Part shown: in pieces, positions 7,561 through 16,188 of the stretch
Position numbering within the stretch: position 1 is the stretch's first letter
Layout: every line of letters begins with the position of its first letter
Source of the DNA: an uncultured Allomuricauda sp.
Lineage (GTDB): Bacteria > Bacteroidota > Bacteroidia > Flavobacteriales > Flavobacteriaceae
Length of the DNA: 64,000 nt
Direction of reading: 5' to 3'
Assembly: GCF_947495325.1 (NCBI RefSeq)
Contig: NZ_CANLYK010000001.1
Location: 682,001 to 746,000 of the forward strand
Made by a program: the position numbers and the translations under genes
The notes under the pieces: model-generated
The model's input: only the letters and a program-made list of their open reading frames with translations
What the model was told of the DNA's origin: nothing
Databases searched by the model: none

Positions 7561-9732
7561 ATGCAAAGCATACATCCCAAAACACTTCAAGATTTAGAAT
7601 TTCCAACCGTATTGGAGCAGGTTTCAGCCCGCTGTAACACTGAGTTGGGAAAGGAAGTGGTCTTGGAGATTATGCCTATCACTGATAATGGTCATTTGTT
7701 GAAAATTTTAGGACAGACTTCTGAATATCTAGCTTCATTTTCCAATGATAACAGAATTCCCAACCACGGTTTTGATGCTATAAACAGTGAATTGAAGTTG
7801 CTTACCATTGAAAACACCACCTTGGAAATTTCAGGATTTCGAAGAATAGGAAATATTTGCAAAACAGTTTCATTGCATCAAAAATTCTTTAAAAAGTTTA
7901 AAGAATACTATCCATTGCTGTTTGCCACCATGGATGCCTTCGAAACTAATGAGGCCATTCCAATCGCAATAGACAATGTAATTGACAAATTTGGAGAGAT
8001 AAGGGATGATGCATCAGAAGAATTACGCAGAATCCGAATGCAAATCAATGAAGTTCGTGGAAAAATCAACCAAAGCTTCGGAGTTGCCCTAACACGATAT
8101 CAAACCTCTGAATTTTTAGATGAAATTCGTGAATCCGTAGTTGAAAACCGTAGGGTTTTGGCCGTAAAAGCAATGTACCGTAAAAAAGTAAAAGGAACGG
8201 TAATGGGAAGTTCCAAAACGGGTAGCATAGTCTATATTGTTCCAGAGACTACCTTAAACTTTGTACGCCAACTCAATAATCTAGAGTTTGAAGAAAAAGA
8301 AGAGGTACAACGTATCCTAAACCAACTTACCGATGCCATCAGGCCTTATGGTTATCTGCTGAAGCACTACCAGGATTACCTTACACATGTTGATATCACT
8401 GGAGCTAAAGCAAAATATGCCTCGGAGATGAACGCTTTGCTCCCAAAAATCAATAAGGAAAAGGAGCTCTTTCTTCGGGATGCCTATCACCCCCTACTCT
8501 ATTTAAACAACAAATACAAAAAGGAAAAAACTTGGCCACAAACCATTAAACTGCATAAAGAAAACAGGATAATTGTTATTTCTGGGCCAAATGCAGGTGG
8601 TAAAAGTATCACCTTAAAGACCATTGGATTGCTACAGGTGATGTTGCAGAGTGGTTTATTGATTCCTGTACATGAACGAAGTACGGTATGCCTTTTCGAT
8701 AAGATTTTAACGGATATTGGTGACAATCAATCCATTGAAAATCATTTAAGTACCTATAGCTATCGACTTAAGAACATGAATCAATTTCTTAAACGATGCA
8801 ACGATAAAACACTGTTCCTGATTGATGAGTTTGGTACTGGAAGTGACCCGGAATTGGGAGGAGCACTTGCTGAAGCATTTCTAGAGGTGTTTTATGAGCG
8901 AGAGGCTTATGGAGTTATCACCACCCATTATGCTAATTTAAAGGCTCTTGCCAATGAATTGCCACATGCTACCAATGCCAATATGCTTTTCAATTCCAAA
9001 ACATTGGAACCTACCTTTCAATTGATTTTGGGAGAAGCGGGCAGCTCATTTACATTTGAGGTCGCACAAAAGAATGGTATCCCCTACTCCCTTATCAATA
9101 AAGCAAAGAAGAAAATTGAACGGGGTAAGGTTAGGTTTGATGCCACAATAGCAAAATTGCAAAAAGAGCGATCTAAAATGGTGCAGACAGGCTCTAGATT
9201 GCAAGATGAAGAAGCCAAGGCAAGGGATGAAGCTTCACGTTTAGAGCAACTCAACGCCAAAATAAAGTCTAAGCTTGAGAATTACCAAGAATTGTATGAT
9301 CACAACCAACGTATGATTCATCTTGGGGACAAGGTCAATACAGCAGCAGAAAGGTATTTTTTGGATAATAAAAAACGTCCCTTAATTTCCGAATTGCTTC
9401 GTATCGTAGAAACAGAAAACAGTAAGCGTAAAAAAACCTCAGCCAAACAGACCAAGGCTAAACAAGCACAAAAAAAACAGGTGGCCCAAGAACTGGAAAA
9501 GAAAATAGTTAAAGTACGTCAAGAAAAAAAGGTTGAAAAGAAAAAGGCCATTCAAAACGAAAAGAACAAGCCAAGGCCCATATTTAAAATTGGCGACCGT
9601 GTTAGACTTTTTGATGGCAAAGCGGTTGGAACCATTGATACCCTAGAAAAAAACAAGGCATCTGTTAACTATGGCATATTTATGACCAATGTAAATGTTG
9701 ATCAACTGGAACTGGTCGAATCTAAGAAATAA
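7561..9732 (+). CDS. mutS2: MutS2-type DNA-binding ATPase lacking the Smr domain
   Basis: A 723-residue MutS2 homologue. In other bacteria MutS2 suppresses recombination or rescues collided ribosomes. The MutS core and lever regions run from the N-terminus, the ATPase has Walker A GPNAGGKS at residues 342-349, Walker B LFLIDEFGTGSDP and the switch segment AYGVITTHYANLK. A long charged coiled coil and Lys-rich linker follow. The protein ends in a small KOW-like segment (FKIGDRVRLFDGKAVGTI) and has no Smr endonuclease domain, which normally occupies the last 80 or so residues. I chose the ATG at 7561 over the GTG at 7510 because the extension covers a promoter -7 box. Confidence 0.92.
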   Translation: MQSIHPKTLQDLEFPTVLEQVSARCNTELGKEVVLEIMPITDNGHLLKILGQTSEYLASFSNDNRIPNHGFDAINSELKLLTIENTTLEISGFRRIGNICKTVSLHQKFFKKFKEYYPLLFATMDAFETNEAIPIAIDNVIDKFGEIRDDASEELRRIRMQINEVRGKINQSFGVALTRYQTSEFLDEIRESVVENRRVLAVKAMYRKKVKGTVMGSSKTGSIVYIVPETTLNFVRQLNNLEFEEKEEVQRILNQLTDAIRPYGYLLKHYQDYLTHVDITGAKAKYASEMNALLPKINKEKELFLRDAYHPLLYLNNKYKKEKTWPQTIKLHKENRIIVISGPNAGGKSITLKTIGLLQVMLQSGLLIPVHERSTVCLFDKILTDIGDNQSIENHLSTYSYRLKNMNQFLKRCNDKTLFLIDEFGTGSDPELGGALAEAFLEVFYEREAYGVITTHYANLKALANELPHATNANMLFNSKTLEPTFQLILGEAGSSFTFEVAQKNGIPYSLINKAKKKIERGKVRFDATIAKLQKERSKMVQTGSRLQDEEAKARDEASRLEQLNAKIKSKLENYQELYDHNQRMIHLGDKVNTAAERYFLDNKKRPLISELLRIVETENSKRKKTSAKQTKAKQAQKKQVAQELEKKIVKVRQEKKVEKKKAIQNEKNKPRPIFKIGDRVRLFDGKAVGTIDTLEKNKASVNYGIFMTNVNVDQLELVESKK

Positions 9733-9833
9733 CAAGCAAAAAATCTACCATTTACTTTCATCAACTCATCGAAAATAATAGAGTTATATAACTTTTGATT
9801 ACTATATTTAAAAATTGGTTAACCAATTTTGCT

Positions 9834-10730
9834 ATGAAATTTATCCATCTATTTACACTTTGTGTTTTGTTTATATTGTCCTGTAGTTCCTCGGAAACTG
9901 CTGAACCTGAAATTCCAGAAGACCCTATTTCCGATGTTGAAGAACAAGAGGAGGAAACCAATGAGGAACAGGAAGAGGAAACCAGCGAAGATATCATTAC
10001 CTGGGAAAATTGGTACTTGTCCGTTCCCATAAACAATGGGGAAGGCAAAGCAACTTCTATTTTTTATGAAGACATTGAAAATGATGCTCTGACTTCTGAG
10101 GAATCCGGTTATTTCTATAAAAACGAAGATGGGACATATACCCTATTCACCAAATTCACTGGTTTTACCACTTCTGGTCTTTCGGAACTAGGTGATAAAT
10201 ACTGTAGAACAGAGCTTCGCGAATTTTGGAGGGGCAATCAGGACACCAATGACAATTGGTTTATGAATGAAGGCACCCATATTTTGGAAACCACCTTGAA
10301 TGTGGATTTTGTTGAAGGAAACGGTCGTACTATAGTGGCGCAAATTCATGGTAAGGAAACGGAAGGTCTGGAAGAATCGCCTGCAACTGTAAAAATACGA
10401 TGGAACAGCGGCATGATCCAATTGGATCACTACGTGAAACCAGACGAAGGTGAACCCTGGACCAGTGAATTTGACACCAAAGTTGACGTTGCACAGGTAG
10501 ACAATGAAATATTCACCTTTAAACTAAAAGTTGAAGATGGAAAATGCTACTATGCACTGATTTGCGAGGCCAAGGATATTAACATTGACTACACTTTAAT
10601 GTATGATTATGTTGGCAATGGTTATGCACACTGGAATTACTTCAAGACCGGTAACTACTTTGGTTGGCATGACGATTATGAAAAAACAGCCCAAGTGACT
10701 CTAAGAAAGGTAGTGACCGATCATTATTAG
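9834..10730 (+). CDS. alginate lyase lipoprotein, polysaccharide lyase family 7
   Basis: Secreted or surface-anchored beta-elimination enzyme that depolymerises alginate; 298 residues. A lipoprotein signal ends in FILSC with Cys17, followed by a strongly acidic Glu-rich linker (about 30-53). The PL7 catalytic motifs are all present: RTELRE (125-130), QIH (170-172) and YFKTGNYFG near the C-terminus. These are family variants of R(T/S)ExR, Q(I/V)H and YFKAGxYxQ; here the last residue of the third motif is G. The upstream TTG at 9795 would disrupt the signal peptide, so the ATG at 9834 is chosen. It points towards a brown-algae-associated marine habitat. No other alginate genes are seen nearby. 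Confidence 0.93.
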   Translation: MKFIHLFTLCVLFILSCSSSETAEPEIPEDPISDVEEQEEETNEEQEEETSEDIITWENWYLSVPINNGEGKATSIFYEDIENDALTSEESGYFYKNEDGTYTLFTKFTGFTTSGLSELGDKYCRTELREFWRGNQDTNDNWFMNEGTHILETTLNVDFVEGNGRTIVAQIHGKETEGLEESPATVKIRWNSGMIQLDHYVKPDEGEPWTSEFDTKVDVAQVDNEIFTFKLKVEDGKCYYALICEAKDINIDYTLMYDYVGNGYAHWNYFKTGNYFGWHDDYEKTAQVTLRKVVTDHY

Positions 10731-11328
10731 CAATTAGAGATCACTAATCCAACCAACCATTTATAAAACTATTATTGCTTTATAAGTTCGAGAATTCGTT
10801 TAGCAGCTGAGGTGTAGTAGGTCGTGTAAACATTTACATTTTCTTCTTTTGCATATCTAACAAAATAAAAATCAATAGTCTAGTTACCAACTACAGTCTA
10901 TAGAAATGCTTGTGCCCATTTTCAATTAAACACCAAGTAGAATTTCTGGACATCATGAAATATTCTTATTAGAAAGAATGCCATACACCATCATCTTGTT
11001 TTTTTGGTTTTTGATGCTACTGTCCTCCTTTCCGAATGTGATTGTCCAAATAAAAATCATTGTCCATACATAGTTTTAAGGTATCAATATTTATTATAAA
11101 TCTTTGATTATCAAACACATACTAAACCATTAACATCTCAAACGTTTCTTTTAAAAACAATTTGCTGTCCATGCTTTGTCCATGCCCATTTTTAGCAAAT
11201 CCCATACTTCGCCTCTAATTTTACCCCATCAATTTTGATAACCGTTTTGTGAATTCTTATCCGGCCGAGGGCTGCAGACCAAATCTGGGTAAGAAACGCA
11301 AAACAGTTTCAACCTCACACACAAAACG
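10731..11328. other. gene-free stretch between the alginate lyase and the lipoprotein array
   Basis: About 600 A/T-rich bases without an intact gene. Two things stand out. On the minus strand 10774-10879 reads as a plausible protein C-terminus but is cut by stops further upstream, which suggests a decayed gene. On the plus strand the words TTGTCCA (11042, 11060) and TGTCCATGC (11166-11174 and 11177-11185) repeat ahead of the array. No convincing promoter or terminator was found. Confidence 0.6.
10774..10940 (-). pseudogene. possible decayed gene remnant (C-terminal end)
   Basis: Reading the minus strand, the 34 codons before the stop at 10774-10776 include the fluent peptide FVRYAKEENVNVYTTYYTSA and end in AAKRILELIKQ. 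Continuing upstream in the same frame gives WAQAFL and FYLVFN pieces interrupted by at least three stop codons. This looks like the degraded end of a coding sequence, but I do not recognise the family and chance cannot be excluded in A/T-rich DNA. Confidence 0.25.
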
Positions 11329-12279
11329 ATGCATACGAACAAAACAAGTCTCCTAGTAATCTTTGCTTTGCTACTGTTGATATTTCTCTCTTGCTCCAAG
11401 GAATCAACAGGACTCAACAATACCTTCGAGGACCAAACACTGCAATTGGATGAAAACATTGAAAATGGAAGTCCCATCGGCACTGTTAACAAATCACTTG
11501 CCGACGGCTATGTGTTCACCATCGAAAGTCAGAAACCAGTGGGAGCAGTACAGGTCAATGCCGCCACAGGTGAACTGTACGTAGCCGATGAACTTTTATT
11601 TGATTACGAGCTACATCCCCAACTGCAGGCCACCATAAGAGTGGCAAATCCAAACGGCAGTACTACGGTTGATGTTGTTATCCAACTCAACAACCTTGAC
11701 GACGTGGTTTCCTTTTTGGACAGTTCAAAGCCAGCCTATCTAGAGGCGGAAAACGGGGATTGGATCACCATAACGGAAAGCGAATACAATCTTTTGGGCG
11801 AGCGGATGGCTAATGTTGCCCAAAGCGGAACCAATGACGCCGAGTATGCCTTGGAGGGCACCACATCCTTTGAACTGTTAAATATCACATTCGGAAACTA
11901 TAATGCACACAATATTCCTGAGAATCATCGCCTCTTTGCTTTTAAGTACTATGCCACTGAAGAGAATGTGGAGGAAGTATATATAAAGATTTCTTTGGCC
12001 GATGTTTCACCTGCCTACGTATCACTGCCAACCGTCTTGCCACCCCATAGAAAAGGCGACCAGTTCTTTGTGCTCAAAGGTGGTAGTGATCCAGCGATTC
12101 GAGAATTACGGTTGGGCATGTATTCCCCAAAAGGAGGGTTGGTAGTTATAGAACCAGAGTTAGACTCTGAAGTGCTCATCTCAAGGGGAAATGTTGGGAT
12201 CCTGGATGAATTCCCTCCTACAGAAAATGCAGTTGCCAAATATCAAGGATTGAGTACAGATATCATTCAATGGGATTAA
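11329..12279 (+). CDS. array lipoprotein 1 of 7: cadherin-like repeat plus conserved C-terminal region
   Basis: First of seven tandem paralogues; 316 residues, predicted outer-membrane or surface lipoprotein. The signal ends in IFLSC with Cys22. A single cadherin-like repeat covers about 30-125 and includes TGELYVADELLFDYELHPQL and the terminal NNLDD. It is followed by the family block SSKPAYLEAENGDWITITES, EY, FAFKYYA, FFVLKGG, LGMYSPKG and the C-terminal YQGLSTDIIQWD. I recognise no enzyme motif. The stop overlaps a spurious ATG in CAATGG, and the next gene starts 11 bases later, so the array looks like one operon. Cadherin-type repeats usually serve Ca2+-dependent adhesion or glycan binding; the role here is inference only. 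Confidence 0.8.
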   Translation: MHTNKTSLLVIFALLLLIFLSCSKESTGLNNTFEDQTLQLDENIENGSPIGTVNKSLADGYVFTIESQKPVGAVQVNAATGELYVADELLFDYELHPQLQATIRVANPNGSTTVDVVIQLNNLDDVVSFLDSSKPAYLEAENGDWITITESEYNLLGERMANVAQSGTNDAEYALEGTTSFELLNITFGNYNAHNIPENHRLFAFKYYATEENVEEVYIKISLADVSPAYVSLPTVLPPHRKGDQFFVLKGGSDPAIRELRLGMYSPKGGLVVIEPELDSEVLISRGNVGILDEFPPTENAVAKYQGLSTDIIQWD

Positions 12280-12290
12280 ACCAAAATAAG

Positions 12291-13226
12291 ATGAAAAGAA
12301 TAGCCATAACCATACTTGCACTGCCTTTTTTCTTTCAATCCTGCTCCTCAGACGGCGGGGCTGCAGAAGCTGTCCTCGTTGAAGCATTTGATATTACTAT
12401 CGAGCTTCCGGAACATCCCGAAACCGGTCAGAAGCTGGCCCAGGTTGAAGGTGACAATCTTGAAGGTGCAACATTCAGCTTGGTATCCCAAAATCCTCAA
12501 GGAGGAATGTTTGTTGACCCAAACACAGGTGAGATTACGGTGCTTGATTCAACGGTTTTCGATTACGAAATCAACCCCATTTTGACAGCTACTTTAACAG
12601 TCAACAATCAAGTGTCTAGTAATCAATTCAACATTGAAGTAACCTTAACTGATATTGATGATATTGAATTCTTCCTTACCGATTCTAAAGATGCCTACAA
12701 AAATGCTGAAAGGGGTTCCTGGGTCTTAATAACTGAGGAAGAGTATGAAGTCTTGGCCAATTCGCTAAATGAGATAACCCGAATCGGAACATCAAAAGAC
12801 GAGTACGATGCCGAAGGGGAAATAAGTAATTCAATTGATCATTTCACTTTTGCACTTGACGGCGCCAAAATTCCCGAAGGAGGATTTGTTTTTGCCTTCA
12901 AATATGACAATGCCAATTTTCGATCTATTCGTTCCAAGCTGAAAATCACGCAAGATATTTGGGGTGGGTATGAAGATTTTGCTTCTGTACTTCCATACCA
13001 TGAAGTGGGCGAAAATTTCTTTCTATTAAAGGGGAATGAGATGTCCCTTGAAAGTGAAGGGTTTTTGGGATTCTATAATGAACATGGTCTTCGTTGGATT
13101 AGAACAGAAGGTCTTGATACCCGCTTCTATTTTGGGTTTGGCGACATCAATACCATGGAACAGAACTACAGCAATTTCATACCACGTTACCAAGGACTTA
13201 GTACTACCATAAAACAATGGAAATAA
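12291..13226 (+). CDS. array lipoprotein 2 of 7
   Basis: 311 residues, lipobox FFQSC with Cys18. It has the cadherin-like repeat with FDYEINPIL and the closing TDIDDIEFFLTDSKDAY. The conserved region follows with GSWVLITEEEY, a GTS turn, GGFVFAFKYD, FFLLKGN and LGFYNEHG, and the protein ends in YQGLSTTIKQWK. An ATG at 12270 lies inside the previous gene's terminal QWD codons; the ATG at 12291, which begins a proper signal peptide, is chosen. The spacer to gene 1 is 11 bases and to gene 3 is 18 bases. Function unknown. Confidence 0.8.
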   Translation: MKRIAITILALPFFFQSCSSDGGAAEAVLVEAFDITIELPEHPETGQKLAQVEGDNLEGATFSLVSQNPQGGMFVDPNTGEITVLDSTVFDYEINPILTATLTVNNQVSSNQFNIEVTLTDIDDIEFFLTDSKDAYKNAERGSWVLITEEEYEVLANSLNEITRIGTSKDEYDAEGEISNSIDHFTFALDGAKIPEGGFVFAFKYDNANFRSIRSKLKITQDIWGGYEDFASVLPYHEVGENFFLLKGNEMSLESEGFLGFYNEHGLRWIRTEGLDTRFYFGFGDINTMEQNYSNFIPRYQGLSTTIKQWK

Positions 13227-13244
13227 CCACAAAACGATACCAAA

Positions 13245-14201
13245 ATGAAAACAACCAATTATTTTTTGAAAACATGCATCTTTCTGGGACTTATCCTTGG
13301 AAGCTGCAGTAAGGATTCGGGAGGTGATGGCAACAATGACATTGCCCTAAGTCTGGATGAATACCCTAGTGCCGGAACAATCGTCGCTACCATGGAGTCC
13401 AATCTAGGCGGAACGGTTCAATACGCCATTACGTTCCAGTCGGCACAAGGTGCCTTTGCCTTGAACAACTCTTCCGGAACAGTTACCATAGATGACCCCT
13501 TGATATTTGATTTTGAAACCAATCCTATTGTTACCGGGACTATCACCGCTTCCAACGGTACTGATTTAGAGAGCATTGAGGTAGCCATCACGGTAAATGA
13601 TATAGATGACATTGAATATGTACTCTCGGACTCCAAAGCTGATTATCAAAGTGCAGCGGAGAACGAATGGGTAGAGGTTACCAAACAAGAATATGATAGT
13701 TTGTTCACCGTACTTAATGAAATAAGTTTCGTAGGCACTTCCGAGAGCCACTTCAATGAATCCCTAGAAGACTTGAAGTATTTTGAATACCATTCGAATA
13801 GCACCTTGGCCAATGAAGGAGTACCTATGCCCAAGGAGGAATACCTGTATGCCTTTACCTATATCTCCGGAGCCACCGAGGCTAATCAGACCAAATTGAA
13901 AGTATCACCAACAGGATTGTCTTCAGGCTATGAGGACTTTGGTTCCGTCCTGCCACTGCACGGTGCCGATCAGGTCTATTTTGTACTAAAAGGGAACAGC
14001 ACCACCTATCCCACGGACTCCTATTTGGCCGTGTATTGCGGAACCAGTATTGGCTGGAACCCCTTTTACAATTCCAATGGTGTTCAACACCTCATCAGAT
14101 CAGGCGACACCAACACCATCGCCGATTTCAATAATGCAACAGTGGTCACCACGGTTTGTATCTATCATGGATTGAGCACACCTATAAAACAATGGAACTA
14201 A
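13245..14201 (+). CDS. array lipoprotein 3 of 7
   Basis: 318 residues, lipobox ILGSC with Cys21, then a Gly/Asp-rich linker. Cadherin-like repeat with FDFETNPIV and closing NDIDDIEYVLSDSKADY. The conserved region continues with NEWVEVTKQEY, YLYAFTYIS (YAFTY replaces FAFKY), YFVLKGN and LAVYCG, and ends in YHGLSTPIKQWN. Compared with members 2 and 4 the FAFK block is altered, so the members have diverged rather than being recent copies. No catalytic motif is recognised; probably exported and lipid-anchored. Confidence 0.8.
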   Translation: MKTTNYFLKTCIFLGLILGSCSKDSGGDGNNDIALSLDEYPSAGTIVATMESNLGGTVQYAITFQSAQGAFALNNSSGTVTIDDPLIFDFETNPIVTGTITASNGTDLESIEVAITVNDIDDIEYVLSDSKADYQSAAENEWVEVTKQEYDSLFTVLNEISFVGTSESHFNESLEDLKYFEYHSNSTLANEGVPMPKEEYLYAFTYISGATEANQTKLKVSPTGLSSGYEDFGSVLPLHGADQVYFVLKGNSTTYPTDSYLAVYCGTSIGWNPFYNSNGVQHLIRSGDTNTIADFNNATVVTTVCIYHGLSTPIKQWN

Positions 14202-14220
14202 TCACAAAACAATTATAATT

Positions 14221-15180
14221 ATGAAAACCAATACTCTATTACAGTATCCACTACTAATTCTTTTAATCACAAGTACCACATTTATCTCCTGCAGCGAAGA
14301 GGAAGATGGAGGGCCGCTCAATAATTCCGATGTAAGCGCACAAGTTGAAGAATATCCAAGGAATGGAGATTTTTTGGCCACCGCCACATCAAGTCTGAGC
14401 GGAGATTTGACTTTTGGCCTTACCGCTGTATCGGTAGGTGATGCTTTTTTGTTGGACGATACAACGGGCGAACTTACGGTTGCCAACCCTTTTGCCTTTG
14501 ATTACGAAACCAATACGGAAATCACCGGGGAAATCACGGTAACCAACGGAACGGAGACTGAGGTACTTTCGGTATTCGTAGAGGTCATTGACATCGATGA
14601 CATTGCATACATACTTACGGATTCCAAAGCCGATTATGAAGCCGCAAATGCCGGGGATTGGGTTCCCATTACCTCCAACGAATACTTGAGTCTTTTTGTT
14701 CAAATTTCAGAAACAAGCAAATCGGGCACAACCGATGAACTATTTGAAGCCGGCGTTGTTGTTGATGTGTATAACACGTATTTCGACTATACGGTGGCGA
14801 ACGATGCTGCGCCCATACCGGAAGACAGTTATGTCTTTGCCTTTAAATATTGGTCGGATGCCAGTGATGCCTCCGGGAATAAAGTAAAAGTATCGAGTAC
14901 CTCCTTGACCGACGGCTATTCGGACCTGGGTGGAACTTTGCCCACCGTTGAAGAAGGAGAGCACCACTTTGTGCTCAAGGGTGGTGATTCCCCAACTACC
15001 GGGAGCGGGTATTTAGGCATGTATTCCCAAGCGGGTCTTGCGTATGATGTAAGAGGGAACGCTCCTGGAAACCACTACTTCGTAGAAGGAGATCAGGCCA
15101 CCATTGGAGCCAATTTTAATGTGGTTCAGACCATCTGCCTATACCAAGGCCTAAGTACACCAATAAAACAATGGGATTAA
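14221..15180 (+). CDS. array lipoprotein 4 of 7
   Basis: 319 residues, lipobox TFISC with Cys24 and an acidic EEEDGG stretch after it. Cadherin-like repeat with FDYETNTEI and closing IDIDDIAYILTDSKADY. Conserved region: GDWVPITSNEY, FAFKYWS, HFVLKGG, LGMYSQAG, ending YQGLSTPIKQWD. A sampled 60-base line of this gene (14521-14580) contains 30 G/C, against 19 in a line of the methyltransferase gene (21001-21060), illustrating that the array is GC-richer than the neighbourhood. The spacer to gene 3 is 19 bases. Confidence 0.8.
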   Translation: MKTNTLLQYPLLILLITSTTFISCSEEEDGGPLNNSDVSAQVEEYPRNGDFLATATSSLSGDLTFGLTAVSVGDAFLLDDTTGELTVANPFAFDYETNTEITGEITVTNGTETEVLSVFVEVIDIDDIAYILTDSKADYEAANAGDWVPITSNEYLSLFVQISETSKSGTTDELFEAGVVVDVYNTYFDYTVANDAAPIPEDSYVFAFKYWSDASDASGNKVKVSSTSLTDGYSDLGGTLPTVEEGEHHFVLKGGDSPTTGSGYLGMYSQAGLAYDVRGNAPGNHYFVEGDQATIGANFNVVQTICLYQGLSTPIKQWD

Positions 15181-15197
15181 TTCATAAAAACTCCACT

Positions 15198-16172
15198 ATG
15201 AAAACCAAAGTCTATTTAAAATTAAGTCTGTTGTGCCTACTTGTGTTAGGTGCCTGTAGCAAAGATGACGAAGGAATAAACATCCAAGACATTGAAGTAA
15301 CTATTGAAGAAAACCCATCTAATGGACAACTATTGGCCACTTTGGGCAAGGACAATACCAGCAATTACGAATTCACCGTGGTAACCCAAAGTGTTCCAAA
15401 CGCCTTCTTGCTGAATGCCAGTAATGGCGAAATCCGGGTGAACAATCCCGATGTTTTTGATTACGAGGCCAACCCAGAGCTATCCCTTACGGTATATGTA
15501 ACCGACGGTGTATCCGAGGACACAGTGACTTTAGGTGTCTCTCTAAATGATATGGACGACATCTTCCATTTTCTGTCAGATTCAAAGCCAGCCTATTTAT
15601 CGGCAGCTACTGGAGAGTGGATAAGTATAACCCAAGACGAGTACAATGCGCTTCGGGAGTCCCTTAACGAAGTTACCGTAACCGGTGCCCCAGACAATTC
15701 CAGCAATTTTGGTGCTGGTACTGGAGGGTATTACAATTACTTTTTTGGCACCAACGATTTTACCAGTGTCTACAATATTGAAGACGAGGGAATCCCTCAA
15801 AATGGATATGTCTTTGCCTTTAAGGTACTCTGGAATCTGTACTATGGTTGGGAAGGCAATCCCCAGGTGAAACAGGCAGACAGAAGTCCATTGAACGGGT
15901 TACAAGACCTAGGTGGACCATTACCCAGATACGACGCCAATGTTTCTTACTACGTGCTAAAAGGGAATAATACCCCCGCTTCCAGGGATGGTATTGGTTA
16001 CATAGGCTTCTATAGCAGTTTCTGGACTGCCTACTCCCAAGGTTATGGCCAAGGGAACACTTATATGGGCGATGGTAACCTTTATGAAATCATACCCGGA
16101 GAAACTGTTGCAGAAACCCCTTACTTAATGCAGTACCAGGCCTTAACCTCCACCCAAAAACAATGGGATTAA
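15198..16172 (+). CDS. array lipoprotein 5 of 7
   Basis: 324 residues, the longest member, lipobox VLGAC with Cys20. Cadherin-like repeat with FDYEANPEL and closing NDMDDIFHFLSDSKPAY. Conserved region: GEWISITQDEY, FAFKVL, YYVLKGN, IGFYSS. A Tyr/Gly-rich insertion before the end leads to YQALTSTQKQWD. With member 6 it forms a subgroup sharing LGG-LP spacing and an IPG-ETVAETP / IPG-TNATDTQ segment near the C-terminus. The ATG at 15171 lies in the previous gene; the ATG at 15198 begins the signal peptide. Confidence 0.8.
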   Translation: MKTKVYLKLSLLCLLVLGACSKDDEGINIQDIEVTIEENPSNGQLLATLGKDNTSNYEFTVVTQSVPNAFLLNASNGEIRVNNPDVFDYEANPELSLTVYVTDGVSEDTVTLGVSLNDMDDIFHFLSDSKPAYLSAATGEWISITQDEYNALRESLNEVTVTGAPDNSSNFGAGTGGYYNYFFGTNDFTSVYNIEDEGIPQNGYVFAFKVLWNLYYGWEGNPQVKQADRSPLNGLQDLGGPLPRYDANVSYYVLKGNNTPASRDGIGYIGFYSSFWTAYSQGYGQGNTYMGDGNLYEIIPGETVAETPYLMQYQALTSTQKQWD

Positions 16173-16188
16173 CCCTAAAACCAAAAAA

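Noticed and set aside
12270..12290. Earlier starts for array genes 2 and 5 (ATG at 12270 and 15171)
   Set aside because: Both ATGs come from the CAATGG codons of the previous gene's C-terminal QWD motif; only the later ATGs give a proper lipoprotein signal peptide.
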